Shown piece after piece: positions 58,103 to 64,000 of a stretch of DNA of 64,000 nucleotides (position 1 is its first letter; each line of letters opens with the position of its first letter). The DNA lies in NCBI RefSeq assembly GCF_014284155.1, contig NZ_JACOFZ010000002.1, positions 344,711 through 408,710 on the forward strand, read 5' to 3'. The notes beneath the pieces were generated by a model. That model was not told where the DNA came from and did no database searches. It worked only from the letters and a program-made list of their open reading frames with translations. Source of the stretch: Affinundibacterium nitidum. Its GTDB lineage: Bacteria > Pseudomonadota > Gammaproteobacteria > Burkholderiales > Burkholderiaceae_D. A program made the position numbers and the translations under genes.

Positions 58103-58429
58103 TTATCTCTTAGGCTTTCGCGGTTGATTTGTTGCCGAACCAGTTGAGCCATGACTGCCAGAATCCGCGCCTAGAAATTTCTGACGTAACTCACGCACCA
58201 ATATTTGAGTACGTTCTTTTGAAGGCACTCGAATTCCGTGGATATACCAATGGCACTGTTCTGGATCGGGTGAGCAAATGGCTGGTCCGTTCTCACGGTG
58301 TAATTGACCATCGTAAAAATAGTAGCTTGTGCCATCGGATGTTTCCAAGGCTGGCCCATCTTCACAATGAAGCTGGCCGTCGGTGATTGAAATAGTTGTC
58401 CCGTCTGAGAACTGTAGTTTTTCTTGCAT
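58103..58429 (-). CDS. Small element protein with HREDGPA-like repeats
   Basis: The 108-residue protein has two or three repeats of the form DGQLH(C/R)E(D/N)GPA, as found in phage and MORN-like hypothetical proteins, and a basic, Pro-rich C-terminus (NQPRKPKR). Function is unknown. GGAGGAAAT precedes the ATG at 58429; a longer frame upstream has no ribosome-binding site. It is the last gene before attR. Confidence 0.6.
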   Translation of the reverse strand: MQEKLQFSDGTTISITDGQLHCEDGPALETSDGTSYYFYDGQLHRENGPAICSPDPEQCHWYIHGIRVPSKERTQILVRELRQKFLGADSGSHGSTGSATNQPRKPKR

Positions 58430-58622
58430 ATTGATTTCCTCCTGTAGATATGTAGACAAACCTAATGGATTAAATTCAAATTGCAAGGCCTTCAGAGGGA
58501 TGAAATACGTTATGCGGTATCCGACGGTAGAATTAGGATTTGGAACACTAAAGTCACAACTTTTTGATACGTATATGCTGTTCAATTTTCCTTAAAATTC
58601 AACCCCGAATTTGTGAAGATGT

Positions 58623-58644
58623 GGCTACCGCTAGTGCGGCAGCC
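58623..58644. repeat. Element hairpin 3 (CTACCGC/GCGGCAG)
   Basis: Stem GGCTACCGC/GCGGCAGCC with one mismatch and loop TAGT, near the right end of the element. It is related to hairpins at 47099-47120 and 52255-52278. Confidence 0.5.
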
Positions 58645-58715
58645 TGTTTCATTTTATTAGTGCTGGCATTAAATCTTAAACAGCGTCAAAATGTGGCATT
58701 AAGTGTTCCAAACAA

Positions 58716-58729
58716 GTGGAACACCTGTT
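58716..58729 (-). repeat. Terminal inverted 14-mer, right copy
   Basis: GTGGAACACCTGTT is the exact reverse complement of the left-end 14-mer at 45405-45418. It sits 61 nt inside attR. A further inverted pair (AAACACCT/AGGTGTTT) lies between it and attR. Confidence 0.55.
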
Positions 58730-58789
58730 GGTAGCGTTTTTGTGATAAACACCTATATAAATCAATGACTTAGGTGTTTTGGTAGCCAG

Positions 58790-58809
58790 TCCGCCCCGGG
58801 CCACCAAGA
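58790..58809 (+). repeat. Right attachment site (attR), 20-bp direct repeat
   Basis: This copy is identical to 45330-45349 and carries only the last 17 nt of tRNA-Phe plus three more. It marks the right boundary of the element. Confidence 0.92.
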
Positions 58810-58814
58810 ACATC

Positions 58815-58850
58815 AAGGGTTAGAGCCGTAGTAGGCACTAACCCTTTTTT
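58815..58850 (+). terminator. Displaced terminator of tRNA-Phe
   Basis: Stem AAGGGTTAG/CTAACCCTT (58815-58823 with 58838-58846) followed by T. It directly follows attR, where the original tRNA terminator would be if the element had pushed it away from the tRNA (inference). 58851-59098 shows no gene. Confidence 0.75.
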
Positions 58851-59098
58851 GTTTTTGGTGCTTTGGTAGGCTGTTGGTAGGCCGCTATTTGATATTGATT
58901 TGCTCTGAGTTTCTTTAATTCAGATAAATTTCTGCTGCAAACATGCTCCCGCTTTTCACAATATATCCCCTACGAGCCGATCAAGCACCTTCCGAAAAAA
59001 ATAAGCAAGTGCAATTGGCCTGACGTCACTTGACACAAACTTTAAGCGATTTTGAACGAGTTACTAAACTGATAGTGAAGAATTCTCCACTGTCTCGA

Positions 59099-59734
59099 TT
59101 AACCAGCTGATTGATGAACTTGCGGCTCGTACCCAGCGCTAATCGTGCCAACGACAGACTTTGGGGTAAGGACATCAACGACCAAGGTATCTGAAAGGAT
59201 ATTAAATCGTTCTACATATCCTGTCCCAGACCAATCGAAAAATTTACTTTTCCATTTAAGTACAGCGATCCCGTCAATTAAGACGAAAACACCATCTGGA
59301 AGTTCACCTAATATTGCCTGGTAAGTGACTTTTGTTCCATCGCGCTGGGTGCGCTCCGCGTGCATTTGCTGGTCTATTTTTCCAATGCCAATACCATTTG
59401 CATCAGCTGCTTCAGTCGATGGGGCGTTCGCCATTTGCCATCGAAGTTTGAATTCTTTAAAGCGTTCACGACGACAGTCACCACATGGCCGATGCCCTGC
59501 CGATAACGCTGTCGCCTCATCCAAAAAAAACAATTCTGAATAATTGCCCTTACTAAAAATCTCGCGTCGTATGCCTTGATACTGCAATGAACAGGTCACC
59601 CATGCTTTATGGCGCCACTTCTTGACGATTCTTTTCTCATCGTCGTGCAGTATGCCGCGATTACCTAAAAACTCACCACGCATGTTTAACGCCTGCAACT
59701 CTCCCAAAGGGGTAACACGGTTTTGTAATGTCAT
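59099..59734 (-). CDS. Protein of unknown function with CxxC motif
   Basis: No family was recognised for this 211-residue soluble protein. LSAGHRPCGDCRRERFKEF, with His and a CxxC pair, looks like a small zinc site, recalling the metal-binding part of Ada-type proteins (weak similarity). The N-terminal passage NMRGEFLGNRGILHDDEKRIV is another distinct block. No SD is obvious. It lies between attR and the phosphatase unit. Confidence 0.55.
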   Translation of the reverse strand: MTLQNRVTPLGELQALNMRGEFLGNRGILHDDEKRIVKKWRHKAWVTCSLQYQGIRREIFSKGNYSELFFLDEATALSAGHRPCGDCRRERFKEFKLRWQMANAPSTEAADANGIGIGKIDQQMHAERTQRDGTKVTYQAILGELPDGVFVLIDGIAVLKWKSKFFDWSGTGYVERFNILSDTLVVDVLTPKSVVGTISAGYEPQVHQSAG

Positions 59735-59994
59735 TTGGTCTGTTCGATAAAGGAAAGGTTGCGACTGCGATTATTTTACGACAATAGAGATCGTACTTAC
59801 CCGCTCCAATGAGATAAATGCTCTCATGCTTCACAAGAATTAAATACGGGTCGACGGTACAGACTACACTCAATTCTTTCTCAGACCGCCCACGATACAG
59901 ATGTAATGCGACAAATATTGTCGCGACTTTGGTGCAGAATCATAAACGTACTCACAATATTAGATATGCCAATTTCTCACTGAAAGGAAATTAT

Positions 59995-60264
59995 ATGGAA
60001 AACGGTTGGGTGCCAGTAAATCAAGTCAAAATACAACCTGTCAGCAAATTTCCCGCCAAGGTATCGGACGAAACTATCGATTTTTTAGAGGAGCTTCTTA
60101 GCGAGTCGAAGTCTGGAAAGCTAGTCGGCCTCGCCACAGTTGCACTCTCGCTCGACGGTAAATTCAGTCTAAATTTGCGCGGAGAAGCTCGCATTGAGGG
60201 CAATCAAATGAGTGTTGCTGGTATGCTTGCAGCATTGCAGAAAATCGTTTTGGAGAATCACTAA
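59995..60264 (+). CDS. Small protein of unknown function beside a phosphatase
   Basis: The 89-residue protein has no recognised family. It contains VSDETIDFLEELLSESKSGK and a short beta-rich segment (GLATVALSLDGKFSLNLRGE). AAAGGAA precedes the ATG at 59995, which is why the longer upstream frame was rejected. The phosphatase gene starts 4 nt after its stop, so the two form a coupled unit. Confidence 0.65.
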   Translation: MENGWVPVNQVKIQPVSKFPAKVSDETIDFLEELLSESKSGKLVGLATVALSLDGKFSLNLRGEARIEGNQMSVAGMLAALQKIVLENH

Positions 60265-60268
60265 GAAT

Positions 60269-61330
60269 ATGAATTCATCTTATGCCTTGATTCAAACACT
60301 TCCTCCCGGCACGCTCGATATCATAGGCGACATCCACGGCGAAATTGATTCATTGCGTCAGCTACTTCAAGAACTCGGTTACGATGAAGAAGGCAAACAC
60401 GCTGAGAACCGGCACCTGGTCTTTGTAGGTGACTATTGCGACCGCGGCCCAGATAGCCCAGCCGTCATTGCGTTGGTTGAAAAGCTAGTAAAGGCTAAGC
60501 GCGCGTTTGCCATCCTCGGCAACCATGAATTAAATCTTCTTCGGAATGACGCCAAAGATGGATCGGGATGGTACTTTGATTCGCAATACGAACACGACCA
60601 AGAAAAGTTCGCGCCGTTTAAACGAGCCAATGAGGAAGAACGTGAACAAATACGCTCATTCTTATTGACACTTCCGATCGCGCTTGAACGTGAAGACATC
60701 CGTATTGTGCACGCCGCATGGGATTTGCCAGCAATTAAGAAGCTAAAAGCAAACGAAGGAAGACCATTGCTTGATCTCTACAAAGAATGGCATCTAGCGA
60801 CGCAACATAGACTCAATGAAATAAAGCCTTTAGTCGAACAGGAAAAGTTAGATTGGCCGCATAGCCTTCATCACAAACATGACATACCGCCGATGTTGCA
60901 TGCACATGCACAGAAGGATGTCATAAATCAAAACCACAACCCAATGCGCATACTCACGTCAGGCATAGAACGCGAAGCAAAGGTGCCGTTCTACACCAGC
61001 GGCAAATGGCGCTTCGCGGAGCGTGTGCAATGGTGGAATGAATACGATGAAGCGACGCCTGTCGTAATTGGCCACTATTGGCGGCAACCACACAAAATCG
61101 ATCGCTCAGTCATTGGCAAAGGTGATGCTGACTTATTTGCCGACATAGAACCTGATGCTTGGCATGGCAAGCATCAGAATGTGTTTTGTGTGGACTTTTC
61201 AGTTGGCGGAAAATGGTCTGCGCGGAAATACGATATTAATACCTTGCATGATTTTCGCTTGGGGGCTTTGAGGTGGCCAGAGGATAAAATTTTCTTCTCA
61301 ACCGGGAAAAAATCGTCAAAACGCTCCTAA
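60269..61330 (+). CDS. PPP-type metallophosphoesterase
   Basis: The 353-residue protein has the three PPP/ApaH metal motifs in order: GDIHGE, GDYCDRGPD and GNHELN, with a further His in VIGHYWRQ. Such enzymes are Ser/Thr phosphatases or dinucleoside tetraphosphatases; the substrate is unknown. It is longer than ApaH, with an inserted helical region at about residues 105-230. It is convergent to brxL, 43 nt apart, and coupled to the 89-residue gene upstream. Confidence 0.8.
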   Translation: MNSSYALIQTLPPGTLDIIGDIHGEIDSLRQLLQELGYDEEGKHAENRHLVFVGDYCDRGPDSPAVIALVEKLVKAKRAFAILGNHELNLLRNDAKDGSGWYFDSQYEHDQEKFAPFKRANEEEREQIRSFLLTLPIALEREDIRIVHAAWDLPAIKKLKANEGRPLLDLYKEWHLATQHRLNEIKPLVEQEKLDWPHSLHHKHDIPPMLHAHAQKDVINQNHNPMRILTSGIEREAKVPFYTSGKWRFAERVQWWNEYDEATPVVIGHYWRQPHKIDRSVIGKGDADLFADIEPDAWHGKHQNVFCVDFSVGGKWSARKYDINTLHDFRLGALRWPEDKIFFSTGKKSSKRS

Positions 61331-61373
61331 TGTACATTTTATACAGTGCAATGCCTCATGCGATTCACGGGCA

Positions 61374-63488
61374 TCAGTTTTGCATTTTTAGTTCATTTTT
61401 TCTATCGGGAATTCGAACATAGGTGACGTTAAATTCCTTCGATTGCCGGTACTGCTGCATTCGATTTGAAAAACTGAACGCATCATTAACATCGAACCGC
61501 TGGAAAATATCCAACCCTCGACTTAAGACAATCTTCCATCCTGTATCTGTGGTTATATCACGATCATGCTTTGTCCCAGTAGTATCGTACTCCCACGTCA
61601 ATTTAATACCAATAGATAAACATGAGTCACTCATTTTCTGAAAGTTTTCGCTTTGCCTGTCGTTGTTAAATTCATCCTCCGCAGTAACAATATGTACGCG
61701 AACTTCTTCATCCAAGGAACAATGCTTACTGATCGTTTCCAATAGCTCCATCACGTTTCGCTGCTGATGAAACAAACGAAGATAAGGATCAGTGACCGTA
61801 ATGACATGCGAACCAACAAGATATGGTCCAAAAATTTTGTCAAAACTCACTCCTCTCTGGTTTTCCTGGAATGCAATGTGGCACTCACGCAAAATAGACT
61901 CAGCCCGATTTCCCAATCCACGATCAATCTTCTTTTGGCCATTGACGTCAGGCTCTGAAGCGATATCAGATTCAATTTCTATCTCTTTAGTTCCATCATC
62001 GGAACTTTGTAGGTTCACGGTACGGTGATACGCGTTTGGATATTCATCCTCTTCCAAAGTCCTAATTACGATTTCTTTTCCATCCTTAGTGATATAAGCA
62101 AATTTAACCTCTGGATAAGTTGAATCGATTCTTAGAAGTTGATCTTTAACGCGTTTTCTACCTTCAATCGCTGTGCGCAGAATTTCTTCAATTTCCGCAT
62201 CAGTTGCCTCACCTTGCGGATATAAAATCTTCATTAGACCAGAAAAGGTTTTATTGATCCCGTCCCGATCTCGAGTAGAGAGTGCTTCAGAAAGTTGGAA
62301 CTTTGATTTATATCTGTCAGAAAAATCATGACTGCGCAATGAGCGTAGAATTTCTGCGAGGTAGTCCACAACGAAGCCATAGCCATCTGAGAACATTTCA
62401 CCTCGTATGACATCTACTTCCCAACCCGGGATGTAATTATGTATCCGATCTAAAAAAGCAGAGTCATGAAATTTCTCTGGCAGCGGATCAAACAAATCGG
62501 AATGTTTTAACATGTATGGAACGGTATGGTCCGTATTGCCAACAAATGCCATACTAGCCTCGGCACCGAGCGTTTCTACACCTCTCGAGAACGTCTTGTT
62601 CGCCATGTAATTTTTCAAAATATCGACCAACGCTTTATCGACTTTTTTTTGCTTACCCGCAAATTCGTCGAAAGCGACCACATCCCAGTAGCCAACCAAT
62701 CCAAGCTTTCCACTGCTATTATTCACAAAAAGTTTGGGAACCGTAACTTCTCCACCTGAGATCAAGATACCATGTGGTGAGAATTCTGAAAAAATGTGGG
62801 ACTTTCCTGTCCCTTTGGGACCGAGTTCAATCAAATTATAATTACGTTCGCAAAATGGAATCAGCCTGACTAGTTGACTTAGCTTGTTTCGCTTACCAAA
62901 CAATTGAGGATTGAATCCAATACTTTGAATTAGTAGGTCAATCCACTCTTCGGTCGTGAACTGTTTACGTGCCTCGACATACCTGTCAAAGTCAAAGTGC
63001 GAGAGTTGAATCGGCTTAATTGATGAAAGTATCCAAGGCGACGAGTTCTTATCTTCCGTGAACATGTACTCGAGATCAGCGATACACCAAACGCCACCAA
63101 CAAGCAACTTAGGATGAGTCTTAACTGTAGCGGAATCAATAATTACTTTCTTTATCCCTAAATTGGCGAACTCAGCCTCGTAAGCGTCTGATTTGTCATT
63201 CAATGCGACGCTGATACGATCAATGACTTTATGTCGTCCTTTTTCTTTTATCGTCGAGCGAACCAAACCGGCTTCATTTCGATGTACGTAGTGTTTACGC
63301 AATATCTCTCTTACGGTGTCGATCCCGGTTTCGATAGTGGCCTGGTCATCAGTAGCGCAATATTGACCAAGGAGGTATTCCAAAACATAAGTTGGCACGA
63401 TCGCGTTACCCTTGACCGTTTTAACGAGATCTTTGCGAACCACCAAACCAGCAAAATGCTGATTTATCTTGTCATCTAACTGACTCAT
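61374..63488 (-). CDS. brxL: BREX protein BrxL (Lon-like)
   Basis: The 704-residue protein has the BrxL N-terminal block (HFAGLVVRKDLVKTVKGNAIVPTYV in part), an AAA+ core with Walker A GPKGTGKS and Walker B-like VVAFDEFAG, and a C-terminal Lon-protease-like domain. In type 1 BREX it is the last operon gene and is needed for some phage-restriction steps. AGGGA lies before the ATG. It is 20 nt after pglZ. Confidence 0.9.
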   Translation of the reverse strand: MSQLDDKINQHFAGLVVRKDLVKTVKGNAIVPTYVLEYLLGQYCATDDQATIETGIDTVREILRKHYVHRNEAGLVRSTIKEKGRHKVIDRISVALNDKSDAYEAEFANLGIKKVIIDSATVKTHPKLLVGGVWCIADLEYMFTEDKNSSPWILSSIKPIQLSHFDFDRYVEARKQFTTEEWIDLLIQSIGFNPQLFGKRNKLSQLVRLIPFCERNYNLIELGPKGTGKSHIFSEFSPHGILISGGEVTVPKLFVNNSSGKLGLVGYWDVVAFDEFAGKQKKVDKALVDILKNYMANKTFSRGVETLGAEASMAFVGNTDHTVPYMLKHSDLFDPLPEKFHDSAFLDRIHNYIPGWEVDVIRGEMFSDGYGFVVDYLAEILRSLRSHDFSDRYKSKFQLSEALSTRDRDGINKTFSGLMKILYPQGEATDAEIEEILRTAIEGRKRVKDQLLRIDSTYPEVKFAYITKDGKEIVIRTLEEDEYPNAYHRTVNLQSSDDGTKEIEIESDIASEPDVNGQKKIDRGLGNRAESILRECHIAFQENQRGVSFDKIFGPYLVGSHVITVTDPYLRLFHQQRNVMELLETISKHCSLDEEVRVHIVTAEDEFNNDRQSENFQKMSDSCLSIGIKLTWEYDTTGTKHDRDITTDTGWKIVLSRGLDIFQRFDVNDAFSFSNRMQQYRQSKEFNVTYVRIPDRKNELKMQN

Positions 63489-63508
63489 AGAGTTTCCCTA
63501 GCAAACGC

Positions 63509-64000
63509 TTAAAAATCAAATTCACTCGTAAACGATCGGCGAATTGTATAACGCAAGGCCTTGTATTTCGTAAAATGTGATGTACCTTCCACTTGCTCTT
63601 CCAAGCGTAGCTCAACCTGCTGGTTATTGGAATCGTCTGCCTTACGGCTTAGCATGAAGCGTACATGTAGTTCTCGCTCGCGGGGATTTTCTGAAGAAAA
63701 ATCAAAGACCAAGTCATTACTATCTGAGATAGATTCGCCACTCAAAGTGAAAAGCCCCGCCCTCAATCGTCTAGCCTGCAACTTCTCAGTAACTGGGTTG
63801 GTCTGATAAAAAACCACCGCCAATTGTCCGGTCGTGATTGTTTTGCCGCCGCCCCCGACACATTCCACGTCGACACGTCCCACATCACTATGACGTTTTT
63901 TGTTAATGCTTATAACCGGAATCACGACTTCCTGCAAAGTAGCTCCCCCATGAACAAACCTACTTCCAGAACCTTTCAATCGTAGACGATTAATGGACTT
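63509..64000 (-). CDS. pglZ: BREX phosphatase PglZ, C-terminal part (5' end outside window)
   Basis: The reading frame continues past the window edge (KSINRLRLKGSGSRFVHGGA on the last codons). RFVHGGATLQEVVIPV is a conserved end-block of type A PglZ proteins. The visible part is the C-terminal beta-rich domain of about 163 residues; the catalytic alkaline-phosphatase-like domain is outside. Order pglZ-brxL matches type 1 BREX, so pglX, brxC, brxB and brxA are expected beyond the edge. Confidence 0.85.
   Translation of the reverse strand, partial: KSINRLRLKGSGSRFVHGGATLQEVVIPVISINKKRHSDVGRVDVECVGGGGKTITTGQLAVVFYQTNPVTEKLQARRLRAGLFTLSGESISDSNDLVFDFSSENPRERELHVRFMLSRKADDSNNQQVELRLEEQVEGTSHFTKYKALRYTIRRSFTSEFDF

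Larger units (their letters stand above)
45330..58809. mobile_element. Integrative and mobilizable element in tRNA-Phe
   Basis: A 13,460-bp repeat-to-repeat unit with a tyrosine integrase next to attL. It encodes integrase, a RepA-like initiator, MobC and relaxase but no type IV secretion genes, so it would move with help from a conjugative element. Cargo comprises an RsbQ-like/PAS-GGDEF-EAL pair, a ParB-MT-A70 fusion, an acidic small protein and unknown genes. The DNA is visibly richer in A and T than its flanks. Confidence 0.9.

Noticed and set aside
58103-58585. Longer 160-residue form of the last element gene
   Set aside because: The upstream ATG lacks a ribosome-binding site, while the ATG at 58429 has a near-perfect one.
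1-64000. CRISPR array
   Set aside because: No series of evenly spaced direct repeats was seen, and no cas genes are present; the defence genes found are BREX.

Overview
The window looks like a chromosome segment of a betaproteobacterium of the Burkholderiales, probably Oxalobacteraceae and close to Undibacterium. This rests on gene order (glyQ-glyS-gmhB-plsC-YgjP-like; lptD-surA-pdxA-rsmA; amgK-murU beside lptD), protein style and moderate GC. No 16S gene is present, so the genus is an inference.

Positions 1-45270 are mostly core and lightly accessory chromosome. They hold the end of a large Ig-like repeat protein, a site-2 protease homologue, a secreted S9 peptidase with a partner protein, an RNase D-like exonuclease, a tungstate ABC transporter (tupBCA), a DUF2807-like protein, a c-type cytochrome, and glycyl-tRNA synthetase followed by heptose and phospholipid genes. 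Two clusters for reuse of cell-wall sugars follow: a BadF-type sugar kinase, an AmiD-like amidase and AmpG (19365-22475), then AmgK and MurU (36699-38519). A GHL10/DigH-like lipoprotein (25098-26756) may belong to the same theme. The block lptD-surA-pdxA-rsmA-pgi serves outer-membrane assembly, PLP synthesis, rRNA methylation and glycolysis. Two UbiH-like hydroxylases, an M61 peptidase and a DsbC-like protein complete this part. Positions 24379-25002 carry two inverted copies of a long, covarying hairpin element.

Positions 45330-58809 are a 13.46-kb integrative and mobilizable element inserted in the 3' end of tRNA-Phe(GAA). A 20-bp direct repeat bounds it. It encodes a tyrosine integrase, a RepA-like replication initiator with its own palindrome-bearing promoter, a MobC-relaxase pair with a candidate oriT, a ParB-MT-A70 adenine methyltransferase fusion, a very acidic small protein and several unknowns. 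Its most striking cargo is a two-gene unit: an RsbQ-like alpha/beta hydrolase followed by a PAS-PAS-PAS-GGDEF-EAL protein whose first PAS domain resembles those paired with RsbQ. This reads as a mobile ligand-sensing c-di-GMP module.

Positions 58810-64000, just beyond the right attachment site, hold the 3' end of a BREX phage-defence operon (pglZ, cut by the window edge, then brxL, minus strand). Convergent to it is a two-gene unit of an 89-residue protein and a PPP-type phosphatase; an unrecognised CxxC protein lies next to the attachment site. tRNA-Phe thus marks a hotspot where a mobile element and a defence island adjoin.

All calls come from reading the sequence and its translations. Family names rest on recognised motifs and remembered homologues, not on a search.
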